NCBI RefSeq assembly: GCF_964355755.1
Contig: NC_092671.1
Span: forward strand, 36,287,304-36,351,303
Source: Antedon mediterranea
Lineage: Eukaryota; Echinodermata; Crinoidea; Comatulida; Antedonidae
Length of the DNA stretch: 64,000 nucleotides
Direction of reading: 5' to 3'
The position numbers and the translations under genes were made by a program. Positions 50,701 through 64,000 of the stretch are shown in pieces. Under the pieces are notes generated by a model. It searched no databases. It worked only from the letters and a program-made list of their open reading frames with translations, and was not told the origin of the DNA. Position 1 is the first letter of the stretch. Each line of letters starts with the position of its first letter.

Positions 50701-53700
50701 CAAATATACAAATGCCCTTACATTGTGTACCGCGACGTAATTCAGTGGCATTTTGACAAAGTTGCCTGGCTGGCCAAGTTGTTAGGTTCAGGTTTAACTG
50801 GCAAATATCCGAATAGGCAAATGCTATCTTAAACGCCTGGTTGATGTCATTTGATACTGAAACTTCACGAAGACAGATTGTATAATACATGTTGGTCACT
50901 GCTTTGTCGATGTTTTCACAGTGGTCTGCGATTGGTGACGTCATTAAGACGGTATGACATATCCATTGTGCATGTACTTCTATAGTTATATCTGGAAATG
51001 ATGGCGTAAGTGGAGGGATTATATCTTCTGCAGAGCGAGGGGCATCGGATGAAACCCACACTGGTGGTTCCCACGGTCCTACTGGCATCTGAAGGATGTC
51101 TCCATGAATATCATCGTAAGTGTACGAGCCTTCACCCTCGTCAAACCGCCATGAACGTACAAGACCTATACTGTTCACGTTTACATGCCTTGTCCAGAAG
51201 TCGGCTATTTCTGATGGATTAAAGACTTTGTTCCACACACGGAAGTCATCAATGTCACCATTAAATGCTGGTAATGGTATCTGGTTGACAGCTGCTGAAA
51301 TCGGCTGCCATTGGCCAATGGCGAAATAACCCCGTGTTCTGAAGATTCTTGCCGTTACTGCAAAATCGCGCCGTTTAACTTCACCTGATGAAAAGATGAT
51401 ATATACTTTAAGCTTGCCAGTGTCCGAGTAAATAATCATTATTTTATTCCATAGATTAACCTCAAGAGGTATATAAGTGTCGTAAATGTCAGTTCCAATG
51501 TGAATCTTTACTGTTCCATGGACATTAAGAATAAAACTGGTATCATGTACATAAGACAATACAACACCCCCATCGTTAGAGGGATCTCCGCATCTCAATA
51601 GAAACTCAAATGTTATATCATAGCCAGTAGTGACAAACAAAACAGTGTTTTGAATATACATAACTGATCTTCTAAACTGAACGTTATAACCAGCATAGCT
51701 TTTAATAATTAAATATTGAGTGGAGGTAGATATTATGCTGTCACATGGGTCAACACCCCAATGATCTAAATAACGAGAAATATTATCAGATGATGGTGAT
51801 ATCCAATTTCCAGATGAGGAAAGACTATCTCTTGTATCCTCCATAAGGAACTTGTACTCAATATTTGAATCGAGTGGAGAGGGCGCTTGAAAAGGTAAAA
51901 TACTCGAGCAGATTCCAATTGTTGTGTTTTCATTTGGATCTAGCCAAAGATCAGGCTGGGCAGAAGTGTCATTACACAGTCCTCCAAAGAGCAGACCAGA
52001 TGCTATCTCACAAAACCAATCAGGTACTCTGGTATCAACTGTCAGATATCTACCATCCGTTCTTATGGTAAGTGAGAAACCACTTGGCCCGGTTATAAGA
52101 ATCTCATTAAATGACAACCGTCGGAAAACATAGCCTGACCCACCAAACTCCAGTAGTGTGTCAATGGATTGTGGGTAACCATTTACGGTTATTGACATTC
52201 CTCCATTGTGATGACGTGGTCCTCTAAACACTACTGATGAAAATCCTTTGTTAACAGTACCAAATCGAATGCCAATGTGTCTTATACAGGAATACTGTCC
52301 ATAGCAACGAACATAATGAGCTTGTATTACCAAATCCAGGTGGATCGTTCTAATTAGTGTGTATTCCCCAACATGGTAATGTGTAAACGTGTGTCCAGAG
52401 AATGTTGTTATCTGAGAGAAACTTCCAATTATAGATAGTCTAATATAAATGTAGATATGCAGATGTCTTGAAGAGTAGACAGTGACGCAGTCACCACCTG
52501 ACCATCCATCAGAACAACTGCTACAGTCTATCAAAGAGCCTTGCCAGTTCAACGAACAATCACAGTAACCTGTGATGACGTCACACACACCTTCATCGTT
52601 GCATGGGTTAAATGCACCACCGGGGCAAACACGATCGCAAGCAGTTCCCCAGTAGCCGATGTCACAAACACAAATGTTCCGATCTTCCGGGCTGGCATAG
52701 CCAAACGCACATTGTATGTCACAGCTGTCCCCAATCCACATTGGGAATGGAGCGCCTGTGAAGTCGTTACACAGTTGTTGAGCAGGCCAATGTGTTAGAT
52801 TTAATACAACCTGGCAGAAGTCTGAATATTCAATGACAACATCAAGGGCTGCTGCTTGACTGTTTTCAGCTGTTGTTAAAGACAGACAATCCTTGTAGAA
52901 TTCGTTTGTTAACACTTCACCAAGTGACTGGCAATAACTAGAAAAAAATTATATAAAACAATTACTGTAATATTATAGGTGCATTTAGATATCACACATA
53001 GAGGGTCACATCATGTCCATGCAGAAATATACTATGTTGTAAGCACTTATTCATCTATTTACAATTTCGAGAACTGGTACACCGGGGTAACCCCTACACT
53101 ATCAAGACAATTACTTAACTGCTGAAGTGAGTGTTTTCCAATTTAATTCAAGCAAAATTTGAAAGTGATAAAATAACTAAATTAGCTATCAACTATTGCC
53201 GAGCACTGGGACACCGGGGTAACCCATACACCATCAAGACAATTACTTAACTGCTGAAGTGAGTGTTTTCCAATTTAATTTAATTTAAAAATGATAAAAT
53301 AACTAAACTTATCTACTATACCTGTAAAGGGGTCCATCAAAGAATATGGAAAAACAGAACACCTCTTGCCAAGTATATACAGGTGCTTCTGTAGTCACTA
53401 CCACTTCTGTCTCAACTGAATGTCCCAGAGGTGCATCACTTCTCTGCCAAATATCTCGATTGTTAGGAATAGGAATGTTTGCAGGATGCAAAGGAACACT
53501 ATCATGAATAGTAGTGTCTGTAAAAATACAACAAATAATTAATAATGTATAAACAAAGCTTGTACCAGTTTACCGCAATCAAATAACTGCCAAGGTTGGC
53601 AAAAAAATTGTAAGCATTACGGTGCATGCTAAAAATGTATATACTGTGTATACAGTATGTGTGTAACTTGACTGTAGTCACATTTTACCCTGCTCCCCAG

Positions 53701-56700
53701 CTCCACACCCCACCCACCTGTACATTAACCAAACTATCTTTAAACTTTAAGTGAACAATGTGATGTGCCTATATATAGACATGATGATTTATATCATATC
53801 ACTACAATATTTGGGCATCACACTTTTTCTCAATCTAGTTTGATAGTGTTGACAGAGCTTAAGAGAGATGCTTGGTATATCCTTTACCTTCTCCTTCGTT
53901 CATTTTCCAAAGATGTACTATTCCACGTGCAGATGGTCTTGTGTCCACTCCCCAATGGTTCAGAATTTCAACATTATCAATGTATCTGAAAAATAATAAA
54001 TTAAACATAATAATCAAAATATGTAATTACAAAAATATTTCTCAATAAATTTAAATGCGTTGATCAGGACTACAAAAGGGATGTATTCTTTGCTATGCAA
54101 AATGGTTACGTTCAATTTTTTTTTTTATTTAAATTAATTTCAATTTTATCAATAGCTTGCAAATCTTCAACTTTCCACATTATAATATAAACACTAAAAT
54201 AAATAGAAAATAAACATTACATTTCCCATATTCTTATCTCATCAATCTCCCCTATTAACATATCCTTAGGCTGGAATCCACTACCATCTGGAGATGGCTG
54301 CCATCTTCCTACACAGAAGCTTCCTCCAGAAGGAAATATATCACCACCAAAGCCTGTGTAACTTCTTCGTTGAAACGAGCCATCAATATGGAACACGTAG
54401 ATCTCAAGTGTCAATGTCACTCTATTCCAAATCAGAGTCACCTGGTTCCAATAGTTCACTTCAAAGTATAAATCAGTTGTATAGTTCAGGTTTCCATAAT
54501 GTATAGTTATTTGTCCAAATTCATTAGATATGAAAAATGTTGATTTACTTGTGAATGAGAATATAGTTCCTCTACTACTGTACTTCACCATCAACTCAAA
54601 CGCAGTGTATGTAGTTTTTGGAATGTACACATCTGACACAGTTACAGATATATCAGTGATAAAAACGCAATAGCCGGCATATGTTTTCTGATATACGTAT
54701 GGAATAATATCAACATAAAATATTATATCTGCATCCACTACTACGGTATACCTGCATTTAACATGTATTATGTCCACAGAGTCAGTAGGATAAATGACGA
54801 CCAAGCCAGGGATTGAAGGTGAATTATCACCCCCTTGACATGGTGTACACGGTCCACATATTCCTTGTGTTACATTTCTACAACACGTGGTCTCTGGCAT
54901 CTCAATGTCCACAATAAGATTGTTCTTCATCACCGACACGTGGATGATTAGTTCTAAAACAGATGACGTCACTCGGTATTGGCTCGAACTCGGCTGACTA
55001 ATGGATATTGAATCAGTTGTTTGCATGCTACCATTAATAAAGACATGTTCACCATTCACATGGAGTGTAGATGCATAGGATCCATCTTGACGAATTGTTA
55101 CTGATGTCTGGCCAAATTGCATTGCTATTGCATCCAAGCAAATTCCATCACTTGTGCACACAACTTGACTAATCTGCAATTAAAAATTTCAAATTTGTAT
55201 CCAATCTGGTTTAATAATAATAATAATAATAAATTCTAAAACAATGTTATATTATTAAATAGTCAAATTGTATATACATAATCTAATAGTTCTACTTTTA
55301 CAATGGTTCATAACTATATAAGAGATTTTTACCTGTACTTTGAATGATTCAACTTCTAAGAGCGTATAAATTCCAATATCTTCAAATGTAAAGTAGTGTT
55401 CATTGAAATTCACAAACGTGCCCGATCTTGCTGAACAGACGGTAACATGGCGTTCTGGTAAGGGTAGCTCAACTAAAGCACAATCGGCTCCAGACCAACC
55501 ATGACTACACACACTACAATCAGTACTTCCTAACCAGTTGTCACTGCAATCACACCTGCCTGTTGTCACGTTACAACTACCATGATAATCACATGGTGAA
55601 AATGATCCACCATCACAGAAACCAGAGCACTGCTCACCCCAAAAGCCAGGCTCACAATTACAAACACCACTAGAGTAACTGCCAAAATAACACTCTTGGT
55701 TACAATCAGATCCTGATAATATTGGGAAGTCAGTAAAGTTGTTACAAAGAGCTCCTGCTGGCCATTCATCCAGATTGAGAACTACTTGGCATTCGCTGCT
55801 GAAATCCATTACCGCGCCAATAGCCGATGTTGCATCTCCTGTCAGTGCTGTGACATATAAACATGCGTGGTAATGATACTGAGCTGATGAAATCATAACA
55901 GAACATTCTACGCTAAGCGGACCATCATAGATGTACGAAAGGCATGTTGATATTGCGTAGTCTTGTATGTGAATGCTTGTATAATAAACTGATAGTCTGA
56001 ATGTGATATCTACGTAGATTCTTAATGGCGTGTTATACACAGTCCATATTGGAGGTCTGTATGTTGGAAATACAAGTTGTACATTGCTCACTCTGTCCAC
56101 TACAGTTGTGCCAATTCCGGTGTTGAGAGGCCAGTATATTATCAAGTTTGATTCATATCGTCTGTAAATACGGGAATAACTGATTTCAATTTCTGATGAT
56201 GAGAACCTGCGACCCCAACACGAGAAGCCAGTAATATAACCAACAAATCCACTAGATGGTCTATTGGTATAACCTCCTAATGGAGTTTGCCAGCTTCCAA
56301 AACTAATCGTTCCTCCTTCAGACGAATAAACATGTGGTCTGATATTAATATACCGCCAACTTAAGATTCCTGTAGAGTCTGATAGATATAGGTCAATCCT
56401 TCCAGTGAAACTGTTGTACACCAGTGACATCAAATACCATTGATTTGACACCAACATATCAGTTGGATAAAAGTAATCACCATCATATACATAGACAAGG
56501 CCATTTTCAAGTGAGATTGAGAAAGTTTGAGTCTTAGAGTAACTGTAGATTGTTCCGAATGAAGACGATGGTTTAAAATAGAACTGTATAGTAGTCTGTT
56601 CAACTGAGAGTAACCCATCCAAAAGAACGGAGCTGACAACACCAGATTCACTGAAAAACAAGGCATAGCCTGATGGATCTACCGGATAGTTTATGAAAAC

Positions 56701-59700
56701 TGTGCCACTGTATGCCCTAACAAAAACACTTCTGCTACTGGTGATTCTCAGAGCATTGCACACACTAATTAACAACTCTTGGCTTAATGGAAATCTTCCT
56801 GAATACACAGCAATTCCAAGATGTTTTATTGCGCATATTGGGTCATCATCGGTCGATGTACATGTTGTCTCACGCACGCTACAAGGCCCACATAATCCTA
56901 AACTTGTAGCGCAACTATTCTCAGATGTATCGATATCAATATTAATGTGGATACCGAATAAATGGATGCGTACTTCTATGTCAGATATTTTGATGTCATA
57001 ACGTCCATCAGCTACACGCGTAATAACCAGTTCACTGTTTTGAGTACCATAAGTAGCACTTGATTCAATTTCAATTGTTTGATTATTTACGATGATCAAC
57101 GGTGCTATTGAGTCACCTGTTGAGGCAGATATGACTATTTCAGTGGTAGCTGTAACTACCCCAAAAGCTTCCACACAGGCATCTTGACCACCACACGGCG
57201 TCTGACGTATTTGGAATTCTACAAGTTCATTTTGATAAAATATATAATCACCGGTATCCACGAATGAAATACTTGATCCATCGAATTGCGTGAAGAATCC
57301 ATTACCAAAGACAGAACAACGACTTGATAACGCCTGTGAAATGTCAGTCACAACAATAGAACAGTCTGAACCTGTCCAACCCTGTGAACATGTTATACAG
57401 TTTGTAGTATCATCCCAGTTATCATCGCAAACACATCTACCATTTTCCTGCTGACAATATCCGTGACCACCGCAAGTAGAAGATGAACCACCATAACAGA
57501 TGTTATTACACGTACTGCCCCAATATCCTTCGGCACAGACACATTTCTCGTTTTCAGTGTTTCTGGGATCTTCATGGAAGTAACACTGGATATCACAATT
57601 TCCTCCACGCCATATCGGTGCGTAAACACCAGTGAATCTGTTACAAAGAATCGCAGCTGGTAACATACCTGCAGGAAGGCATTCGTCTGCCAGAGCTAAA
57701 GTTGAGTCTAAAACACTGTATAAATCGTTCGAAAATGCATAGTCAATCTCACATGTATACATATAGTAAGAAATTGTTTCTTCGGTGACATTACAAGATG
57801 TTGAAAGTGCTAAGTAGCGTAGGTTGTCTTCACATGCTTGAGTGATTCTAAATTCGGTTTCCAGATCGGTGAACGAAAACATATATAATGTTTCAATGAT
57901 TTGAATATTGACGTACGAGTATCTCCATGTAGGACTAGAAGCCCAGTCGATATCAGTGACTGTAAAATGAGATGAACCAATATAATCCTCAACATCATAA
58001 CCCTGGCCTTCATTCAATTTCCACAGTGCCCCAAGTCCTTCAGAAGTCTCTAGTACGTTGACACCAATGTTGTTTTGAATATCATACAAAATCAAAGCTC
58101 TTTGCCATACTTTAATTTCATCAATAGATCCAATAAAACTAGTTCTTATTAGATCTTCTAAGTCTGGATTGTAAATAATGGTTCGAGATTGAGGAGAAAT
58201 AAAACCTGATGTTGATGGTTGTTTTTTACCGATTGCAAAGTATCCGCCGTTAATGAACGGGTCAATAAGAGTTTTAAACATATGGTACTTTTGCGTAACA
58301 TCACCCATAGGAGATACAAGGTTAAACTCAAGCTTTTTGCTATTTCGAATCCACACCAAAATAATCTGGTACCATTTACCAGAATCGTCTATAGCGATCT
58401 TAGTATCAAACCTTTCACTGCCAACTTCAACCCAAAGAGTTGTGTCAATATATACCGTTATAGATGTATGGCAGCCATAAGAGAAGATTATTCCTGGACT
58501 CAATTCGTCAAACACTATCTGGAAATCTAACGTGACGTCAGCATTATCATCAAATGTATCTTCTACAACAGTTGATACTAAACTGGAATCATCAAAATGA
58601 AGGGAGAACCCGCCACCGGTGATATTCCTTTGTTCATAGTAGCCTCCTTGGTAGTATAATCCAGTGAATAGTGAATCTTCTTCTGACACCAGCCACGGCT
58701 TCTGAGATATTATATCAGTGTAAGATGTGATGTCATCACCAACGTTATCATTACATGATCCGCAAATTCCACTTGCACTCTCACATTTAGATGATGTAGT
58801 CACTTCCAAAGAAAACGATAAATATCTATCAATTACTCTAATTTGTATAGACACGTCAGATCCTTTAATTACGTAGTCGTCTGATGAAATTTGTTCGAAT
58901 TCAAAAGTATTAAACTGTGCTGTTTTGTTGTAGTAAACAGGAATGTTATTGTTCCAGAGAAGCAACCGGTCTGCAGTTGTATATCCTGCACGCAAGATAA
59001 TAGTTTCTTTTTCTTTCCATTTTGAAACAGCAAGAGCAACAACACATGAAGACATAGTATAACATGGTAGAATCCGAAGCTGAATGTTTATATCATTAGG
59101 ATATAATAAAACATGATGTTCTCCAATTTCTTTAAAGTCAAACCGTCCAGCATCGAAATTAATAACATGTCCCTGACCAAACATGCTGCATGTTGGATAT
59201 TGAGGCGGTTCTGGAGGAGGCCCATCAAAAGCAGCACAATCATCTCCAGACCAGCCTAGGTCACATTCTAAACAGTTTGTGTGAGGTGACCATCTGATCT
59301 CACATTGGCAGTCACCAGTTTGTTTATTGCAGTAGCCATGGTGGTTACATGTATTGTCAGGTGCCAGTGGGCAAGACTTATCACAAATAACTCCCCAGTG
59401 ATCGTCATCACACACACAATTACCAACCTCGTCAAAAGAACCGAAAATACACTCAGTTCCATCGCAGCCAAGTAGCAAAGAAAATTCAAAATCATCGACA
59501 TTCGTACAATTTAACTCAATTTCTTTTTGAAGGACTGATTCACAATACGTTCTGTAGGCTTTAACAGCAAATGATAGATCATACAAAGATCCTGCATAGG
59601 CTATATCCACAATACACATTTCATAGTAAAAAAGTGCCGCAGACTGTCCTAAAGTGTCACACTGGATACGTATCTGTCCTTGTAGAATCCATTCTGTGCA

Positions 59701-62700
59701 TGCTATTTCTGCATCTTCTCTCGATGGATTCGATGTAAATTTTGAATACACCCGCTTTACTTCAGAACTTGATGTGGATGTAAGAGGATCCGATTGTAAT
59801 GGGGCGTTTCCGAGCCACCAAATTGGGCCACCTACTTGTGAAAAGAAAATTCCATAATTGTTGATTGTATCGTAAGTTGAAAATCCAAATCCATTTGAAA
59901 ATTTCCATAGACCACTTAAGCCATCAGCTTTCTACAAAATGAATAAAATAACCATTATTTATTATTTATTTTGTAACATCATTTTACATATTTTCACTGT
60001 ATTAAATTGTAGACTTGTCTGATGCAATGTTATCAAGTTTGCTTTTAAGGAGGAAAAACAATTTCTATCTAAAAAAATTATATAGCACTTACTTCAATAA
60101 TGTTCAATGTATAACTTTGCCAAATTGTTAACACATCTAGTCTTTGTTTCCATATTCTCAGTTCATCAATGTGACCAACAAATCTAGTAGCTGGAGGGGT
60201 TTCACGTTCTGGATTATTTCCAGATTGCCAAAGACCAAGTCCAATCTTTCCACCAGGTAAGAACAATCCTTCCATTGTAGTGTACGAATACCCGTTCATT
60301 ATACCATTGTCATCAATCACGTAAAGTGACAGGCCACTAGAATCTCTATGATACGTAAATGCGATGTAACACCATCTATTAGTTGTTGTCACAATCTTTG
60401 TTACTATCACTTGATAGTCAATATGTATTTTTATGTACACGTCGTTAGTTATTGCAAAACGGTGGTCAGTTTCTATGTTGATGTATGAAAACAAAGTTCC
60501 ACCATATCCTACAGCATCCTTTCCTTTCACATACATCTCAATTGTTACGTCAGCATCAGGATCAAAAGTTTTGTCCAAAGACTCGGAGATACACCCAGAA
60601 TCGTTAAAAAAGAGGTTAAAACCTCCGTCACTAAAGTGTCGATCTTCACCATAAATACCATAATTGTAAATAAACTTTGTAGTGACGTTGAAAGGAATTC
60701 TACAGGCATCTGAAAATGGACCATTAAGAATGGCAAATGTTAAGTTGCTAACCGGTAGAAAGGTGCCGGTGGAAATAGGAAAATCGTTACTGTTGTCTTC
60801 GTCGCAGAGCCCGCATATTGATGAATAACTTGCAGAGCAGAGTGATCTTGCAGTAGCTACAACCAAGCTAATGAAATGGGTATCGATGGTAATAGTAATG
60901 TTTGCCTGAGTTGCATGACTCAAACTATACTGAGCACCTGATATTCTGTCAAGTATGAAGTTATTTCCAAGATCTACTGCTTGTTTGCTTGTAAAAGGAG
61001 AACCGTTTACAAGTACAACATACTCTGTGTCTTCAGTATAAGGAACGCGAACTTGAATATCAGCCGTCTGAATATTTATCCATACAGAATTTATGCAATG
61101 ACTATCGCTTCCACATGGAACTTGACGGGCATTAATGGTCATTAACTCATTTGATGTTAAAATAAATTCGCCATCTGAATGCAAGTCAAATGCTGTTCCG
61201 TCAAAGTTGACATAATGAGAGTAACTGGACACAGAGCAAACTGCAAACGAGACATCAGGTTGTAAGTCTACGACAGCAATTGAGCATTCACTACCATACC
61301 AGCCATATGCACATGTGATACAGGATGAATCCAAGTCATAAAATAGTGGACATTCGCATACTCCTTCTACAGGATCACAAACACCGTTGTCACCACAAGG
61401 TTTATCTGATCCTCCTGGACATTGGTATTGGCAGCTTTCTCCCCAGTAGCCGTCCAGACAAATACACTGATCAGAGTTCTGTCTTATTTCTCTCGAAACG
61501 CATTTGATATCGCATGATGCTCCTATCCAATCAGGAAATGGCCTACCAACAAATGTGTTACATTGGTTTTGTGATGGTAAAGTTGGTAATAGATTTACTA
61601 CCATACAATGCCAACTATATGCCATAAATATCTCCATTGTCCAGATGTTTGAACCGGAAAATTTCCCATCCCTTACACACTGTAGATAATAGAAGTCAGT
61701 GAGGTCTAAACTGTTGCAAACTGTATATATTTCTGAAGGCTGGTATAATAGATTATAACAGAACTTTTCTAGCAATTGTGCTGAGGATGTGTTGTATTGA
61801 TTTAAAGAATATAATTCAGAAATTGTGTAACTTTCACGCTGTACAATTGCATCTGAATACACCCATTGCGAGCTTGGCCATAAAGTATCTTGTTCGAATC
61901 TTAAGTGTCCTGTAGAAACGCTATCATAAACACTTGACCCTTGACCTTCGTTAAAACTCCAAAGACTTGCAAGATTGACAGTTGATGGAGGAATATATAG
62001 GTTTAAGTGTAATAATAATTCAGAAAGCACAAATCGTCGATTCCATATTTTGAACTCATCAATAGTACCAGTAAAACCTTTATAAGGTCTTTCACCAATA
62101 TTTGATGGTAGAGATTTCCATTGTCCAAGTACAAACACACCTCCTGGAGAATATATATTAATTGTTGATGTAAATATAGCTCTATTGGATTGTCCAGAGG
62201 CATCAATGAGGTACATTCTGAGAATAAAGTTTGACTTCTCCCATACTAAAGATACTTGATACCAGTTATCAACCACCACACCAAAGTCAGTTATTACAGT
62301 GTTGGTGCTGTCTATTAGAGTGAATGAGTTATCGCAGTATACCAGAGCAAAAGTTGTTATTTTTGCATATGAGAAGACAACTCCACAACCTGTGTGATCT
62401 TTTCCAATCTTGAGATTAAATTCAATGGTGACATCAGAATCTGTGAATGTGTGAATTTCATTAGAAACAATGCTGGTGTCATCAAAGAAAATTGCATAAC
62501 CCGCTGCTGAATTTTCAATGTCACGTATCTCTCCAATTCCGTCATCTCCGTATACAAACAATGATGTTGCGTTCAGATTTATTCGCCATGATGATCCAAA
62601 TATGCTATGGATACTACTTTGGTTGAGTGCTGTTTCTTGGATAATTAATCCTTCTTTAGTAATGAATTCATTGAGTTGGTTCTGATCGCAATTTCCAAGA

Positions 62701-64000
62701 AGACCAATGGCACTACTGCATTCACTATTGTCAATAAATTGTAACCTTAGATCTAAATATCTTCCTTGAACCACAATAATTATTGTATACAATCCAGAGT
62801 TCTTAATTTCGTAATGATTAAATGAGATTCTTGAAACAGAAACATTAGATTCTAACTGGATAACTGTTCCGATATCAATTCTTTTTCCATTACGCCAGAT
62901 TATTCCATCAAAATCACTATCATCAAGTCTACCATGGAAGACAAATGTATCTCTATTTATCTTAAATGCTGCTGCGTTGATACAAGTTGTTTTAGCTGTT
63001 ACAAAACAAGGAACAAGACGTATGTGTCCAAGGAGATTGGCAGTTTGAACCAGCATATGTTCTCCAGTGCCATAGAAAATGTAGTTAGCACCGTCAAATG
63101 TTGTGAAATGTCCCTGGCCAAACGACATGCCGTAGTATAAATATTCAGAAAGCGTTGTTAATTTCACCGAGCAATCAGTTCCTAGCCAACCTTGTTCACA
63201 TACACTGCAGTTTGAGTGTGGTTCAGCGTTGATGTCACAACCACAACTGCCATCATCAGGGGAACAGACACCGTTACCATAACAAGGATTAATTGCTCCA
63301 CCAGGGCATTCGTATTCACAGGTGTCACCCCAGTATCCTTCGTTGCAAACGCAAACACCTGGATATGTGACATTTGCTAGCCGATCCTACAAAACAATGA
63401 TACAGTAGCCAATGAACACTTTTACATGGTATAGTTTAGCTATATTCACATTCTCCGTAAGCCTGGATTCGGTCCAGTGGCCAGAGAAAACTCAAGACTG
63501 GAATTTAAATCAATCTGGGATGAGTTAGTATGAATTCTATTCTTAAGCTCTGTCTACACTATCAAACTAGTTTGACAAAAAAGTGTGATGTGCCAAAATA
63601 TGGTAGTGATATACTCAAATATGGTAGTGATATGACACCAGCATGTCCATATATGGGCATATCACATTTTTTTATCACATAAAATTTGATAGTGTAGACA
63701 AGGCTTTAGACACTACACGTATTTTTCGTGAGCCACCCGTCTGGAATCCGTAGCTTAACAGAGGACATACATATTCTGTATGTGTATCCTAAAATTCTTA
63801 TATTTATGAAAACATCTTACAACATCATTGTTGATATAACCATAAATATAATTGAAATCAATTATATACTTACATCATACTGGTCCTGTTCCAATCCAGT
63901 ACATCGTTTAGGGTAAGTTGGATAAGCAGTCACATCATGTCTCTGGTTGGAAACTAGGTAGGCTATATACCAGGTTACATTAACTGTATTATCTGAAACT
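44795..64000 (-). CDS. Giant modular EGF / VWD-like / LamG-like / C8-like transmembrane protein, 3' part
   Basis: Exons 5' to 3': 63874-64000 (partial), 60093-63386, 55333-59931, 54221-55173, 53888-53985, 53322-53517, 44795-52937. Phases close; 5,802 residues are in the window and the gene runs off the right edge. Nine modules follow in the order EGF pair (CPGG..PC..HGVC..GxCxC, then GWxGxDC), VWD-like (GQGHxxxFDG start, GLCGxCD end), jelly-roll LamG-like (ends GxIDExRIW) and C8-like (CxxxY..C..D....A..Y..C). The CPGG-type points lie at 63299, 61410, 59361, 57489, 55608, 52618, 50628, 48801 and 46907, so the period is 1.83-2.05 kb outside the intron-bearing module. The end has a membrane helix WIPILFFVVLMTWICFIMYC (about 45083-45150), basic stop-transfer RYRKRR and an acidic tail of about 85 residues. 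It is inferred to be a cell-surface adhesion or matrix-binding protein; not recognised by name. Confidence 0.88.
53070..53320. repeat. Direct duplication in the last intron of the giant gene
   Basis: Two units of about 120-130 bp share acaccggggtaacccctaca or its near copy and 'caagacaattacttaactgc' plus 'tgaagtgagtgttttccaat'. Confidence 0.85.
53741..53861. mobile_element. MITE family 1, copy 15
   Basis: The right end agtttgatagtgttgacagagctta is kept; the left end is decayed (tttaaactttaagtgaacaatgtgatgtgcc). It ends about 26 bases before the 98-base exon of the giant gene. Confidence 0.8.
63543..63709. mobile_element. MITE family 1, copy 16
   Basis: ttaagctctgtctacactatcaaac at the left and atttgatagtgtagacaaggcttta at the right; long internal form with two atatggtagtgatat blocks. 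In an intron of the giant gene. Confidence 0.9.

Overview
This is eukaryotic nuclear DNA: AT-rich, with GT-AG introns, spliced genes and many dispersed repeats. The proteins (Integrator subunit, NIMA-type kinase, VWC/collagen matrix protein, ependymin-related protein, ribosomal protein eS27, giant EGF/VWD/LamG surface protein) and the frequent aggccta-type words suggest a marine deuterostome invertebrate. An echinoderm is the best guess, possibly a feather star. The species is an inference, not something read directly.

Layout, left to right. The minus strand at 388-5717 carries the first ten coding exons of INTS10; its 3' end lies off the left edge. It is head to head with a complete six-exon NIMA-related kinase gene on the plus strand (5895-9914). 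A repeat-rich gap of about 7 kb follows. At 17081-23468 (+) lies a complete 14-exon gene for a secreted collagen-like protein: signal peptide, VWC, proline-rich linker, Gly-X-Y segment, multiplexin-like trimerisation-type segment, short second Gly-X-Y segment, and myxobacterial-type Cys-rich repeats. At 24606-28467 (+) is a four-exon ependymin-related gene. At 29611-32583 (-) is a seven-exon gene for a membrane-anchored JmjC-like dioxygenase, head to head with RPS27 (32906-34781, +). Three small minus-strand genes follow: two three-exon genes for short secreted/membrane proteins (35749-37102 and 37423-39033) and one for a secreted TIL-domain protein (39510-41730). The right third (44795-64000, -) is the 3' part of a giant gene. 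It encodes at least 5,800 residues made of nine tandem EGF / VWD-like / LamG-like / C8-like modules, one transmembrane helix and a cytoplasmic tail.

Repeats fill introns and gaps. The clearest is a short inverted-repeat element with about 16 copies (ends TAAAGCTCTGTCTACAC, TA at both flanks, so a mariner-type MITE is likely). A second family starts gcttggttcccactag. A third starts gctccacacatggcaaatt, and in one copy its first 13 bases have expanded into a tandem array. There are also tRNA-derived SINE fragments, a LINE remnant and several minisatellites.

Exon borders were set by hand from splice signals and frame continuity. For all nine protein genes the phases close without a frameshift. 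No transcript data were available.
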